Source of the DNA: Pseudarthrobacter sulfonivorans
GTDB lineage: Bacteria; Actinomycetota; Actinomycetes; Actinomycetales; Micrococcaceae
Reading direction: 5' to 3'
Length of the DNA stretch: 64,000 nt
NCBI RefSeq assembly: GCF_024391045.1
Contig: NZ_JANFCZ010000008.1
Location: 1 to 64,000, forward strand
Numbering within the stretch: position 1 is the first letter of the stretch; every line of letters starts with the position of its first letter. Of this stretch, positions 53,704 to 63,487 are shown in pieces. Below the pieces are notes generated by a model. That model ran no database searches. It was not told the origin of the DNA and saw only the letters and a program-made list of their open reading frames with translations. Made by a program: the position numbers and the translations under genes.

Positions 53704-54624
53704 CTAGTGGGTGGTGCGGGCAGCCGCCACGCGTGAAGCAACCTTAACAGCGTCCAGGCTGGGTCCGACGTCGTGCACCCGGACGGCCCAGGCGCCGCGG
53801 AAGGCACTGATCGCGGTAATGGCCGCGGTGGCGGCGTCGCGCTCCTCCGGGGCCGCGGCCTTGCCGGCCACCGTCAGCAGGCTGCCGAGGAAGCGTTTGC
53901 GGGATGCGGCTACCAGGACCCGGTGGCCCAGGCTGTCCAGCTGGTCCAGGTTCTGCAGTAGCTCCCAGTTCTGGGCATCGTTCTTGGCGAAACCCAGGCC
54001 CGGGTCCACGATGATCTGGTCCGGGCCCACCCCGGCGGCGAGGAGCTTGTCGCGCACCCCGGCCAGCTCGGCAACCACTTCGCCGGCAACATCCTTGTAC
54101 TCCGCGAGCGAGTTCATGGTGCGGGCGTCGCCGCGGCGGTGGGTCAGGATGTAGGGCGCCTTGGACGAGGCCACGAGGTCCGCCATTTCGGGTTCCATGG
54201 TGAGGCCGGAGACGTCGTTGATGATGGCGGCCCCGGCCTTCAGCGCGGCGGCCGCCGTGGAGGTGTGGGTGGTGTCGATGGAAACCAGCGCACCTGCCTT
54301 GACCAGGGCTTCGATGACGGGGACCACCCGGCGCTGCTCTTCCTCCGGGCTGACATCTTCGGCCCCGGGACGGGTTGATTCGCCGCCGACGTCGATGATG
54401 TCCGCACCGGCGTAGAACATCCTCAGGCCGGCGGCAATGGCGGTGTCCGCCGTCGCATGCTGGCCGCCGTCACTGAAGGAATCGGGGGTGACGTTCAGGA
54501 TGCCCATGACCAGGGTGCGGCCGGTGGGCAGGTCTGCGAACTTCGCGGCGGGGCGCGGTTTGCGCAGGATGGGCAGCGGGGATGTTGCGGGCCCGGTTCC
54601 GGGGGCTGCAGCTAGTGAGTCCAT
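53704..54624 (-). CDS. folP: Dihydropteroate synthase
   Basis: FolP condenses p-aminobenzoate with pterin pyrophosphate and is the sulfonamide target. 306 residues with a low-complexity N-terminal tail of about 30 residues, then G-I-L-N-V-T-P-D-S-F-S-D-G-G, D-V-G-G-E-S-T-R-P-G, and the C-terminal V-A-A-S-R-K-R-F-L-G. It follows folE by ten bases. Confidence 0.96.
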   Translation of the reverse strand: MDSLAAAPGTGPATSPLPILRKPRPAAKFADLPTGRTLVMGILNVTPDSFSDGGQHATADTAIAAGLRMFYAGADIIDVGGESTRPGAEDVSPEEEQRRVVPVIEALVKAGALVSIDTTHTSTAAAALKAGAAIINDVSGLTMEPEMADLVASSKAPYILTHRRGDARTMNSLAEYKDVAGEVVAELAGVRDKLLAAGVGPDQIIVDPGLGFAKNDAQNWELLQNLDQLDSLGHRVLVAASRKRFLGSLLTVAGKAAAPEERDAATAAITAISAFRGAWAVRVHDVGPSLDAVKVASRVAAARTTH

Positions 54625-54634
54625 GTTCTGATGA

Positions 54635-55279
54635 TTACCTTCCGAGGATGAGGCTCATGGCCTCGGCGCGGGTGGCCGGGTCATGGAGCTGCCCGCGTAC
54701 CGCACTGGTGACGGTCTTCGCGCCTGGCTTGCGGACACCGCGCATGGACATGCACATGTGTTCGCATTCGACAACAACAATCGCGCCACGCGGCTTGAGG
54801 TGGGCGACCATTGCTTCAACGATCTGGGTGGTGAGCCGTTCCTGCACCTGGGGGCGCCGGGCGTAGATGTCCACGAGCCGCGCCAACTTGCTCAGGCCCG
54901 TCACCTTCCCGTCGTGCGAGGGAATGTAGCCCACGTGGGCAACCCCGTGGAACGGCACCAGGTGGTGCTCGCACGTGGAATAGAACGGGATGTCCTTGAC
55001 CAGGACCAGCTCTTCGTGGTCCAGGTCGAAGGTGGTGGACAGGACGTCTGCGGGATCGTGGTGCAGCCCGGCGAAGACCTCTGCGTAGGCTTTGGCCACG
55101 CGCTTCGGGGTGTCCTGGAGACCGCCGCGGTCCGGGTCCTCGCCAATGGCAATGAGGATTTCGCGGACAGCAGCTTCAATCCGGGGCCGGTCCACCTTTT
55201 CGTGCTTTTTGTGGTGGGATCCGTCCTCCGCCGGGAGTCCGGCGGAGGAGGGCGCATCGTCGTCGTCGAAGTGATTCAC
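54635..55279 (-). CDS. folE: GTP cyclohydrolase I
   Basis: FolE turns GTP into dihydroneopterin triphosphate, the first step of folate synthesis. 214 residues from the GTG at 55279 (V-N-H-F-D-D-D-D-A). Zinc ligands lie in [10 protein letters not shown] and in [13 protein letters not shown]. The open frame continues upstream across the ftsH end and is not used. The stop of ftsH lies ten bases upstream, so co-transcription with ftsH is likely. Confidence 0.96.
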   Translation of the reverse strand: MNHFDDDDAPSSAGLPAEDGSHHKKHEKVDRPRIEAAVREILIAIGEDPDRGGLQDTPKRVAKAYAEVFAGLHHDPADVLSTTFDLDHEELVLVKDIPFYSTCEHHLVPFHGVAHVGYIPSHDGKVTGLSKLARLVDIYARRPQVQERLTTQIVEAMVAHLKPRGAIVVVECEHMCMSMRGVRKPGAKTVTSAVRGQLHDPATRAEAMSLILGR

Positions 55280-55289
55280 AGAAGAAAGC

Positions 55290-57356
55290 TTAGCCGCGCA
55301 GGGCGTCAGGCCCCGAGTCGGGAATGCCGCCCTGGAAGGGAGCATCCTCCGGAACACCCTGTGGGTGCGGGGGCTGGGCATCCAACGGCTCATCGAGGCG
55401 GGCCTTCTTGGCTTCCTCCTGCGCCTCCCGCTCAGCCCGTTCCTGGCGGGACTCCACGGGGCCGGCGAACTGGACCGGCCGGGTTTCCTTGGACAGCCAC
55501 ACTTCGCGGAAGTCACGCTTGCGAATGTTACTGAAGATGTCCGCGATCTCGGCCTGGTTCAGGGTTTCCCGTTCCAGGAGTTCCAGGGCCAGCTGGTCCA
55601 GCACGTCGCGGTTTTCGGTGAGGATCGCGTAGGCCTCGTCGTGTGCCTGGTCGATCAGGCGGCGGACTTCCTCATCCACAACGTAGGCGATCTGGTCCGA
55701 GTAGTTACGCTCGTGGCCGGCATCGCGGCCCAGGAAGGGCTCGCCTCCGCCCTGGCCCAGGCGCACCGCGCCAACCCGCTCACTCATGCCGTATTCGGTG
55801 ACCATCTTGCGGGCCGTGGCGGTGGCTTTTTCGATGTCGTTGGAGGCGCCGGTCGAGGGGTCGTGGAAGACGATTTCTTCCGCGACGCGGCCGCCCATGG
55901 CGTAGGCCATCTGGTCCAGGAGCTCGTTGCGGGTCACGGAGTACTTGTCGTTATCCGGCACCACCATGGTGTAGCCCAGGGCGCGGCCGCGGGGCAGGAT
56001 GGTGATCTTGGTGACCGGTGCGGAGTTCCGCAAGGCCGCCGCCACCAGTGCGTGGCCGCCCTCGTGGTAGGCGGTGATTTTGCGTTCGTGTTCCTTCATG
56101 ACGCGGCTGCGCTTCTGTGGGCCGGCCATCACACGGTCGATGGCCTCGTCCAGGGCGCGGTCGTCAATGAGGTTGGCGTTGGAACGCGCGGTCAGCAGCG
56201 CGGCCTCGTTGAGCACGTTGGCGAGGTCGGCGCCGGTGTAGCCGGGCGTCTTCTTGGCCACGGCTTTGAGGTCGACGCCGGGTGCCATCGGCTTGCCCTT
56301 GGCGTGGACCTGCAGGATCTGGTCGCGGCCGATCAGGTCCGGCGCCTCAACCGTGATCTGGCGGTCGAACCGGCCCGGCCGGAGCAGCGCCGGGTCCAGG
56401 ACGTCCGGGCGGTTGGTGGCCGCGATCAGGATGACGTTGGTCTTGACGTCGAAGCCATCCATCTCAACCAGCAGCTGGTTGAGGGTCTGCTCGCGTTCGT
56501 CGTTGCCGCCGCCGATGCCGGCGCCGCGGTGGCGTCCGACGGCGTCGATCTCGTCCACGAAGATGATGGCCGGCGAGTTGGCCTTGGCCTGCTCAAAGAG
56601 GTCACGGACACGGGATGCGCCCACGCCGACGAACATCTCCACAAAGTCGGAGCCGGAGATGCTGAAGAACGGTACCCCGGCCTCGCCGGCGACGGCGCGG
56701 GCCAGGAGGGTCTTGCCGGTGCCGGGAGGGCCGTACAGCAGAACGCCCTTCGGGATTTTGGCGCCCACGGCCTGGAATTTGGCCGGTTCCTGCAGGAACT
56801 CCTTGATTTCCTGGAGCTCCTCGACTGCTTCGTCGGCGCCGGCAACGTCGTGGAAGGTCACCTGGGGCATGTCCTTGTTGACCATCTTGGCCTTGGACTT
56901 GCCGAACTGCATGATCTTCGAACCGCCGCCCTGCATGCGGGTCATCAGGAACCAGAACAGCGCGCCGAGGAGGATCACGGGGATCAACAGCGACAGCAGG
57001 CCGGAGAACCAGTTGCTCTCGATCGGCTGGTCGGTGTAGCCGTTGGCGGGCTTGGCGTCGGTGACGGCCTTGACGACGTCGGACGCGCGGGCGTCGACAT
57101 AAAAGAACTGGACACTCTTGCCCTTGTCCTGGCCATCAACGCTGTAGTTGTCCTTCAGGACCAGGTCAACACGGTTTTCGCCGTCGAAAATCTTTGCCTG
57201 TTCAACCTTGCCGTTCGCGGCGAGGAGCTCAAGGCCCTTGTCGGTGTCGATCCGTGCCGCGCCGCCGGGAGCGAGCGTTGCAAAGGCCACGAGGAGCATG
57301 GCGATCACAACGACGATCCAGATGCCCGGGCCCTTGAAGAAACTCTTAGCTTTCAT
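55290..57356 (-). CDS. ftsH: ATP-dependent membrane zinc protease FtsH
   Basis: FtsH is a membrane-bound AAA+ protease that degrades misassembled membrane proteins and some regulators. 688 residues with two membrane segments (about 12-32 and 118-140) enclosing an outer domain, Walker A G-P-P-G-T-G-K-T near 209, second region of homology, and the zinc site H-E-G-G-H near 428. The C-terminal tail is charged and Pro/Gln rich. Upstream is a truncated LacI-like gene; in most relatives hpt would be next. Confidence 0.97.
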   Translation of the reverse strand: MKAKSFFKGPGIWIVVVIAMLLVAFATLAPGGAARIDTDKGLELLAANGKVEQAKIFDGENRVDLVLKDNYSVDGQDKGKSVQFFYVDARASDVVKAVTDAKPANGYTDQPIESNWFSGLLSLLIPVILLGALFWFLMTRMQGGGSKIMQFGKSKAKMVNKDMPQVTFHDVAGADEAVEELQEIKEFLQEPAKFQAVGAKIPKGVLLYGPPGTGKTLLARAVAGEAGVPFFSISGSDFVEMFVGVGASRVRDLFEQAKANSPAIIFVDEIDAVGRHRGAGIGGGNDEREQTLNQLLVEMDGFDVKTNVILIAATNRPDVLDPALLRPGRFDRQITVEAPDLIGRDQILQVHAKGKPMAPGVDLKAVAKKTPGYTGADLANVLNEAALLTARSNANLIDDRALDEAIDRVMAGPQKRSRVMKEHERKITAYHEGGHALVAAALRNSAPVTKITILPRGRALGYTMVVPDNDKYSVTRNELLDQMAYAMGGRVAEEIVFHDPSTGASNDIEKATATARKMVTEYGMSERVGAVRLGQGGGEPFLGRDAGHERNYSDQIAYVVDEEVRRLIDQAHDEAYAILTENRDVLDQLALELLERETLNQAEIADIFSNIRKRDFREVWLSKETRPVQFAGPVESRQERAEREAQEEAKKARLDEPLDAQPPHPQGVPEDAPFQGGIPDSGPDALRG

Positions 57357-57476
57357 CTGTTCGGGGGCTGGCCCCGTCCCTCCTGGTAGTGCTGCACGGC
57401 GAGTGGTCTACGCGCGTGTGGTGCTGCATCAGCTACTAGCTATACACCGTCCGGAGTAATTCACGCACGGTACCGG

Positions 57477-58088
57477 CTAAAAGTTCCCTCTGGGCGTAGC
57501 ATCGTCCGGGCGCGGCGCCCCCGGTTCGCCTGCGGTGGCGCCCTCAATGGCGTCCATCAGGTTCCGGGCGGCGCGGACGGCCAGCTCCGCGGGTTCAGCG
57601 CTTTCGCCAGCTTCCGCGGCCACCACCATCACCGGAATACTGCCGGGGTTGCCCAGCTTAAGCTGCCGGGGGCGCAAGGGCGCGTAGAGGATACCGTCCA
57701 CACGGCGCGCCAGGAGGGACCCGACGTCGGCCGCTCTTTCGTCTGGACCCGCCGACCCGGGGGTGCTGATGACCAGGATGTTGTAGCCGCGGGCACGGGC
57801 GGCCTGGTCGGCCCCGAACATGATCTGGCCGGCGTTCGGGTTGGCCCCGGAGTCTTCGATGACCAGCCCCAGCAGGGCTGTCCGGCTGGTCCGCAGAGCC
57901 CGGGCAACAGTGTTTGGTCCGTATCCCAGCTGCCCGGCCACGGACCTGACCCGTTCCCGGGTCTCCGAGCTGATCCGGGCCGACGCCACCTCGTTCAGGG
58001 CCTGCGAAACAGTAGTGGCCGAGACCCCTGCGGCCGCCGCCACTTCCTTGATGCCAATGGTTTTGCCGCCGCTGTTCGCGCTGCCCAA
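57477..58088 (-). CDS. Short LacI-family protein, missing most of its C-terminal subdomain
   Basis: 203 residues in place of the usual 330-350. The LacI helix-turn-helix and hinge are present (residues 11-66, I-K-E-V-A-A-A-A-G-V-S-A-T-T-V-S-Q-A-L-N). So is the first half of the sugar-binding domain, to about I-P-V-M-V-V near 158. The sequence then goes to a segment like the last helix of LacI proteins (A-A-R-N-L-M-D-A-I-E-G). The core C-terminal subdomain that forms the ligand cleft and dimer is absent. The frame is intact, with TTG start and AGGGGA four bases before. Possibly a decayed gene, or a ligand-blind DNA-binding protein. Confidence 0.72.
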   Translation of the reverse strand: MGSANSGGKTIGIKEVAAAAGVSATTVSQALNEVASARISSETRERVRSVAGQLGYGPNTVARALRTSRTALLGLVIEDSGANPNAGQIMFGADQAARARGYNILVISTPGSAGPDERAADVGSLLARRVDGILYAPLRPRQLKLGNPGSIPVMVVAAEAGESAEPAELAVRAARNLMDAIEGATAGEPGAPRPDDATPRGNF

Positions 58089-58115
58089 GAGGTCCCCTAG
58101 CTCGCTTAAACGCCG

Positions 58116-58172
58116 CGAGATGGCACTTCACGGCAATGTTCAGTCTAAGGACTGCCGTGAAGTGCCATCTCG
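58116..58172. repeat. Long palindrome between hpt and the LacI-like gene
   Basis: CGAGATGGCACTTCACGGCA (58116-58135) pairs perfectly over 20 bp with 58153-58172. It ends 12 bp after the hpt stop and begins 27 bp before the TTG of the LacI-like gene. It could be the hpt terminator, an operator, or one of the palindromic repeats seen elsewhere in this window. Confidence 0.85.
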
Positions 58173-58184
58173 GCGGAAGAGTGT

Positions 58185-58736
58185 TTACTCGTAGACGTGC
58201 GGGGCGAGGGTGCCCACGAAGTCCAGGTTGCGGTACTTCTCGGCGTAGTCCAGGCCATAGCCCACCACGAACTCGTTGGGGATGTCGTAGCCGACGTACT
58301 TGACGTCGATTTCCACCTTGGCGGCCGTGGGCTTGCGGAAGGCCGTGCAGATCTCCACGGATGCCGTGCCGCGGGATTCGAGGTTGGTCTTGAGCCAGGA
58401 GAGCGTCAGGCCGGAGTCGATGATGTCTTCAACGATCAGGACGTCCTTGCCCATCAGATCGGTGTCGAGGTCCTTGAGGATGCGGACCACGCCGGAGGAC
58501 TGGGTGCCCGAGCCGTAGGAGGACACAGCCATCCAGTCCATCGACACGTGGCTGTGGAGTGCGCGGGCGAGGTCTGCCATGACCATCACCGCGCCCTTGA
58601 GTACGCCGACAACGAGGATTTCACGGCCTTCGTAGTCCTTGTCGATCTCGGCAGCGAGCTCGGTGATGCGCTGCTGGATCTGTTCCTTGGTGTAAAGAAC
58701 GTGCTTGAGATCTGCCTGGACGTCGTTTGAATCCAC
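58185..58736 (-). CDS. hpt: Hypoxanthine phosphoribosyltransferase
   Basis: Purine salvage enzyme that converts hypoxanthine or guanine plus PRPP to IMP or GMP. 183 residues with the PRPP motif V-L-I-V-E-D-I-I-D-S-G-L-T near 102-114 and the V-G-V-L-K-G-A flexible-loop region near 43. GTG at 58736 with AGGAG six bases before it is preferred over the TTG one codon earlier. Follows tilS by 30 bp, the usual actinobacterial order. Confidence 0.96.
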   Translation of the reverse strand: MDSNDVQADLKHVLYTKEQIQQRITELAAEIDKDYEGREILVVGVLKGAVMVMADLARALHSHVSMDWMAVSSYGSGTQSSGVVRILKDLDTDLMGKDVLIVEDIIDSGLTLSWLKTNLESRGTASVEICTAFRKPTAAKVEIDVKYVGYDIPNEFVVGYGLDYAEKYRNLDFVGTLAPHVYE

Positions 58737-58766
58737 CAATGGCTCCTGTGTAGATGCGGGGTGCGA

Positions 58767-59915
58767 CTAATTTTGGGGCGGTTTTTGAGGCCGGAATACT
58801 AGCTTCCCACAGCGGACGGCCCCGCGGGGAACGGAAGTGCCGCCGTCGGGCGCCTCTACGGGCCCGGTCCGCCGGCCGGCGGCGTCCAGCTGGGCCAGTG
58901 ACAGCCGGTAAACGCTCACGCCGCCGGGCAACTCTACGGGACCGGCCGAACCCTGCCGCCGCAGCAGCGCTTCCGCGGCCAAAAGACGCTGATAGCTGGG
59001 TTGTTGACCTCCGACGGCGGCCGCTGCCTTCGCGATGACGCGGAACCTGATAGCCGGGGAAAGCTGGGCGAGGGCATCCTCGGGAAGGCTGATTTCCGGG
59101 CCGGACAGGTGCGCCAAATCGGAATATGTGCGTTCCGCCACGTCCTCCAGATAGTCCGCATCCAGCTGCAGGATGGACGCCGTCCGGGCCAGCGATTCGG
59201 CCACACCGGGGCCGAGCTTTTCCTCCAGGAGCGGGAGCACTTCGACCCGGGTTCGGGAGCGGGCAAAGGCGGGATCGGAATTGCTGGGATCGTGCCAGGG
59301 GTTCAGTTCCTCGACATGGCAGATCTCCAGGGTGTCTTCGCGGCGCAAGCCCAGGAAGGGCCGGAGCAGCAGGCCCCGGGCAGGCCGCATTCCAGCCAGC
59401 GAACGGGTGCCGGAACCGCGCGCCAGGCCCAGGAGGACCTGTTCGGCCTGGTCGTCCAGCGTGTGGCCGAGCAGGATGGCGGTGGCTCCCTGTTCCTTGG
59501 CCGCGGCCTCGAGTGCCGCGTGCCGGGCGTCCCGGGCGGCGGCCTCCGGACCCATGCCCGTGGGCGCCACGTCAACGGTGCGGACCTCTACCGGGGCGAG
59601 CCCGAGTCCCCTCAGCGCGGCGGCGGCGGCCTCAGCCACGTGTGCCGAGCCCTCCTGCAGCTGGTGGTCCACCACCACGGCGCCCACGGTGACGCGGTGC
59701 CCGTCAACATGGCCCCGGCGGGCGAAGTACGCGGCGACGGCAGCGAGCGCCAGCGAATCGGGGCCACCGCTGCAGGCCACGAGCACGTGGGCCGGATAGC
59801 CCGCCTCGGCCAGGGCGTTCTGCAGCATTTTGCGCGCTTTGCCGACGACGGGCGCCAACCTGCCGGGCCGCCGTCGTCCGCTGGAAGCGTGCGGCGGGTG
59901 GGGGGAAACCGGCAC
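58767..59915 (-). CDS. tilS: tRNA(Ile)-lysidine synthetase
   Basis: TilS changes C34 of the CAU-anticodon tRNA-Ile to lysidine, so it reads AUA. 382 residues: an N-type PP-loop A-C-S-G-G-P-D-S-L near 48-56, the H-T-L-D-D-Q-A-E motif near 152-159, and a reduced C-terminal part as in other Actinobacteria. The GTG at 59915 starts directly after the metalloprotease stop. The basic first 25 residues may not all be used. Confidence 0.95.
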   Translation of the reverse strand: MPVSPHPPHASSGRRRPGRLAPVVGKARKMLQNALAEAGYPAHVLVACSGGPDSLALAAVAAYFARRGHVDGHRVTVGAVVVDHQLQEGSAHVAEAAAAALRGLGLAPVEVRTVDVAPTGMGPEAAARDARHAALEAAAKEQGATAILLGHTLDDQAEQVLLGLARGSGTRSLAGMRPARGLLLRPFLGLRREDTLEICHVEELNPWHDPSNSDPAFARSRTRVEVLPLLEEKLGPGVAESLARTASILQLDADYLEDVAERTYSDLAHLSGPEISLPEDALAQLSPAIRFRVIAKAAAAVGGQQPSYQRLLAAEALLRRQGSAGPVELPGGVSVYRLSLAQLDAAGRRTGPVEAPDGGTSVPRGAVRCGKLVFRPQKPPQN

Positions 59916-61049
59916 CTACAGGCCCATCCGGTCAACCCACAGCTTGGGCTCGTGGATTTCCGGCTCGGTGGGCAGGTTGTCCGCGGATTCCCAGACCCGG
60001 TTGAAGCCTTGCATCCCGGCGACGTCCACCACGGCGCGGACAAACTTGGCGCCGTCGGAGTACTGACGCATCTTGGCGTCCAGGCCCAGCAGGCTGCGGA
60101 TGAACTTCTCCACCACTCCGCGGTCCTTGCCGCGGTCGGTGAAGCGCTGCCGGATGGTCTTGACGGACGGGATGATGCTGGCGTCCACGGCGTCCATCAC
60201 CACGTTCGCGTGTCCCTCCAGCAGGCTCATCACCGCGGTCAGGTGTGAGAGGGATGCCTTCTCCTCGGGGTTCTGGAGCAGGTCCAGGATGGCGCCGCGG
60301 CCGGGAGCGTTGCCCGCCGCGGTCCGGTCCTTGAGGGACCGGGCCGCGGCCGAGGCACGTTCCATGAGCGAGTCCACATTGCCCAGCAGGTGGCCGCTGA
60401 GGTTGTCGATCTCGGACAGCATGTGGTGCCGGAGCCAGGGTGCGGCGGCGAACTGGACACGGTGGGTCTGTTCGTGGAGGCAGACCCACAGCCGGAAATC
60501 CTCGGGTGTGACGTTCAGTTCCCGCTCCACGGAAACGATGTTGGGAGCCACCAGCAGCAGCCTGCCACCGGCCGGCGCCTTGGAACCTTCGGCGAGCGCG
60601 GCAAAGGGATCGTACTGGCCCAGGACCTTGCTGGACAGGAAGGCCAGGACCGCGCCGAGCTGGCTGCCGGTGATGGCGCCGCTGACACTGGCCGTGGCGG
60701 GACTGACTGATCCGCGCCGGCTTTCAAGCATTTTTTCCATGGCGGGCTTGAGCATGACGGCGAAACTCTGGGTGTTGGCCTTGGCCCAGTTGGCCCGGTC
60801 CACCACCAGGACGGTGGAGTCCCGGAGGTCGCGTGCGGCTTCGAGGCCGGTGATCTCGTGGACGTGCGGGACGGAGGCATCCGCGAGGCTGCGCAGGCTG
60901 TCCACGGCGTCGTTGATTTCCGCCGTGCCGAGCGTTGGTCCCGCGGAAGCCAGCCGCGCCGCGGTTGATGCGGCCAGGTCCCAGTTGATCAGGGCCTGGG
61001 CCGGGTTGGATGATGCCGGTGCTGACGAATCACGTGCAGTGGACTCCAT
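59916..61049 (-). CDS. DUF2342 zinc-dependent metalloprotease-like protein
   Basis: A 377-residue member of the actinobacterial DUF2342 family with a zinc motif H-E-Q-T-H near residue 190 and E-G-H-A-N-V-V-M-D-A-V-D near 277-288, which is also typical. The family is linked by annotation to coenzyme F420 or to putative proteolysis, but no substrate is established. It directly precedes tilS, as in many relatives, and a purine-rich GGGGAG lies just before its ATG. Soluble with a Ser/Ala-rich N-terminus. Confidence 0.9.
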   Translation of the reverse strand: MESTARDSSAPASSNPAQALINWDLAASTAARLASAGPTLGTAEINDAVDSLRSLADASVPHVHEITGLEAARDLRDSTVLVVDRANWAKANTQSFAVMLKPAMEKMLESRRGSVSPATASVSGAITGSQLGAVLAFLSSKVLGQYDPFAALAEGSKAPAGGRLLLVAPNIVSVERELNVTPEDFRLWVCLHEQTHRVQFAAAPWLRHHMLSEIDNLSGHLLGNVDSLMERASAAARSLKDRTAAGNAPGRGAILDLLQNPEEKASLSHLTAVMSLLEGHANVVMDAVDASIIPSVKTIRQRFTDRGKDRGVVEKFIRSLLGLDAKMRQYSDGAKFVRAVVDVAGMQGFNRVWESADNLPTEPEIHEPKLWVDRMGL

Positions 61050-61188
61050 CTCCCCATCAGATCACAGCCGACGCCGGATGGTCCTTAAGTTCGCTGACCG
61101 GCGAACCCTGGCCGGCAGGCTGCGTCGGCACCTTCGTCAGACACGGCACCGTCATTGGCGACGGCCCCGTCAGCGGCCACGGCCCCAC

Positions 61189-62700
61189 CTACCGGCAGCC
61201 GCACGCGGCCAGTGCGGACGCGGCCCGGTCCACGGCCTCGCGGTTCCCGGCTGCGCCAGGCGTCAGCCCGTTGCCGACGAAGGAGAAAACCAGCAACCGC
61301 CCGTCGGCGTCCACCACATACCCGCTGAGCGCGATGACCGTGTTAAGCGTCCCGGTCTTGGCCCGGACCAGGCCCGCGCCGCGGGACGTTGCCGCATCCG
61401 TGTAGCGGGCGTCCAGGGTTCCGGACAGCCCGGCTACCGGAAATCCTTCCAGCGCTGCACGCAGCCGGCCATCCGTTCCGGTGGTGATGGCACGCACCAC
61501 CTCGGCCAACTGCCGGGCGGAGGCCTGGTTCCCGATGGCCAGTCCGGACACGTCCGCGAACCGCATGGCGGGTGTGGCGATGCCTAGTTCCGTGAGCTGG
61601 GCGCGGACCGCGGCCCTGGCGCCGTCGTTGCTCGCGGGCTCCCCCGCCGCCGCGGCAGCCATCCGGCCCAGGGTTTCGGCCAGGTAGTTGTCGGAGGTCT
61701 GCAGCATCAGGCCCACCTGTTCCCCCACGGTGGCGGACTGGACCTCCGCCAGCACCGCGCTGCCTGCGGTTCCGGAATCGCCACCGGGCGTCGTGGAACG
61801 ACCAACGCCGGCCGCTACCGTGAGTCCGGCAGCGGCGCCCGCCGCTTTGAGCTGCCCTGCGAACGCCTCCGCTGCGGAGACGGCCGAGTCCTGGGGGCGC
61901 GGGCCCGTGGTGACGGCAGGGTTGTAGCGTGCCGAGTTCAGCGCCAGCGGGTACAGCGGCGCCACTTCGCCCGCGGCGACATCGCCGTCGGCCCAGGCCG
62001 GGTTCAGGGCAGGTCCGGTGAAGAGGGAATCGTCCACCAGAACCGTCAGTTCGCCGGTGGTTCCCCGGGCCTGGAGGGCTGCCACCGTGGCGGCAGCCAG
62101 CGTGGCCAGTCCGGCGTGGCCCATCACCCGGTCCGGCGCGGACTCACCTGCGCCGAGGAGTACGTCGCCCCCGCCGGTGAGCACCACCTGGTTTGCACCG
62201 GATCCGGCCAGGACCCGGGTGGCGAAGCGGTGGTCCGGTCCGAGCATACGCAGTGCGGCCACCGCGGTGAACAGCTTCATGTTGGAGGCGGGAATCCGGT
62301 TCTCCGCACCGCCGCGGTCATAAAGGACACCGCCGGTGAGCGCATCCTGGACGAGCCCCGTGAAGTTGCCGTCGCCGTCGGCCTTTAACAGGGTGTCCAA
62401 CTGGGCGGAAACTGCTGCCGGCAGCGGCACCGGCGCGCTGTCCGTGAGCGGGGACAGGCCCTGCCGGGCGGAGAGTGTGGCCGGGGGCAACTGCCAGGCT
62501 GGCGTAGCGGGCGCGGCGGCCGGTTCCTGTCCGATGAAGCCGGGCGCCACCATCACCGCAGCGGGAACGGCGAGCGCCAGGAGCATGGCCAGCAGCGCGG
62601 CGAGGGGCCAGATGCGCCGCACGCTGCCGCGGGTGCGGGTGCGGTTCAAAAAGGAGCTGGCTGCCGTCCGGAACCCTGCGGGGGGCGATGTGTGCTTCAT
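61189..62700 (-). CDS. dacB: D-alanyl-D-alanine carboxypeptidase/endopeptidase (PBP4 family)
   Basis: A class C penicillin-binding protein that trims peptidoglycan cross-links outside the membrane. 503 residues with an N-terminal anchor or signal (about 30-52), S139-x-x-K142 (P-A-S-N-M-K), T-S-D-N near 345 and R-A-K-T-G-T near 450. The Ala/Gly-rich insertion between the first two motifs is typical. The ATG at 62700 is taken rather than the one six codons before. Divergent from ppa, with 152 bp between them. Confidence 0.93.
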   Translation of the reverse strand: MKHTSPPAGFRTAASSFLNRTRTRGSVRRIWPLAALLAMLLALAVPAAVMVAPGFIGQEPAAAPATPAWQLPPATLSARQGLSPLTDSAPVPLPAAVSAQLDTLLKADGDGNFTGLVQDALTGGVLYDRGGAENRIPASNMKLFTAVAALRMLGPDHRFATRVLAGSGANQVVLTGGGDVLLGAGESAPDRVMGHAGLATLAAATVAALQARGTTGELTVLVDDSLFTGPALNPAWADGDVAAGEVAPLYPLALNSARYNPAVTTGPRPQDSAVSAAEAFAGQLKAAGAAAGLTVAAGVGRSTTPGGDSGTAGSAVLAEVQSATVGEQVGLMLQTSDNYLAETLGRMAAAAAGEPASNDGARAAVRAQLTELGIATPAMRFADVSGLAIGNQASARQLAEVVRAITTGTDGRLRAALEGFPVAGLSGTLDARYTDAATSRGAGLVRAKTGTLNTVIALSGYVVDADGRLLVFSFVGNGLTPGAAGNREAVDRAASALAACGCR

Positions 62701-62852
62701 GCTGCTGCTGGTCCTCAAGTCCTGAAATTTCCCCGCAAGTTCCTGAAACCTGGGCCTCTCGCTATATCCTCAATAATAGTCGGCGGCACCGACACTCCTT
62801 TGTGGTTCGTCTCTAGTGCCGCGAACCCCTGCAATTGCCGAGGAGCATTCCC

Positions 62853-63341
62853 ATGAAGCATGACGTGACCATCGAGATCCCCAGGGGATCACGCGTCAAG
62901 TACGAAGTTGACCACGAGACCGGCCGCGTCCGCCTGGACCGCGTCCTCTTCACCTCCATGCAGTACCCCACGCACTATGGATTCTTCGAGAACACCCTGG
63001 GCGAGGACGGCGACCCGCTGGACGCCCTGGTGCTCCTTCAGGACTTCGACCTGCACCCCGGTGTCATCGTTGAGTCCCGCCCCATCGGCGTTTTCAACAT
63101 GACCGACGACGGCGGCGGCGACGCCAAGGTGCTGTGCGTTCCCGTTGACGCCCGCTTCGACCACATCCAGGAAGTCAGCGACGTCAGCGAATACCTGATC
63201 AAGGAGATCGAACACTTCTTCACGCGTTACAAGGACCTGGAGCCGGGCAAGTGGGTCAAGGCTGAGGGCTGGGGCGACCGCGCCGCCGCCGAGGCTGAGC
63301 TGGAAGCCTCCATCAAGCGTTACGTGCCGGCCGCGCACTAG
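62853..63341 (+). CDS. ppa: Inorganic pyrophosphatase
   Basis: A family I soluble pyrophosphatase of 162 residues that drives biosynthesis by hydrolysing PPi. The active-site signature [10 protein letters not shown] and other metal-binding acids are clear. GAGGAGC lies seven bases before the ATG at 62853; an upstream in-frame start adds only six residues. Monocistronic by layout, with a palindrome 40 bp downstream. Confidence 0.97.
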   Translation: MKHDVTIEIPRGSRVKYEVDHETGRVRLDRVLFTSMQYPTHYGFFENTLGEDGDPLDALVLLQDFDLHPGVIVESRPIGVFNMTDDGGGDAKVLCVPVDARFDHIQEVSDVSEYLIKEIEHFFTRYKDLEPGKWVKAEGWGDRAAAEAELEASIKRYVPAAH

Positions 63342-63380
63342 CGTTCTGCCGGAGGGCCGCCTTGGTGCGGCCTGCGCCGC

Positions 63381-63446
63381 AAATCCCCGCTTCCTGGACA
63401 AATCCCCGCGTTATGCGAGGGGGAATTGTCCGGGAGGCGGGGATTT
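63381..63446. repeat. Long interrupted palindrome after ppa
   Basis: AAATCCCCGC (63381-63390) pairs with GCGGGGATTT (63437-63446). GGACAA (63396-63401) pairs with TTGTCC (63426-63431), and TCCCC with GGGGA (63403-63407 with 63420-63424). It lies 40 bp past ppa and 42 bp before the esterase start. Same nested layout as the other long palindromes in the window but a different sequence. Confidence 0.75.
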
Positions 63447-63487
63447 TCCGTTGCACAGCCTGCGGGGAACTGTGGAATCGTTGGCTT

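Noticed and set aside
55365-57389. 674-codon frame antisense to ftsH
   Set aside because: Mirror of a strongly biased gene; FtsH motifs are unmistakable on the minus strand.
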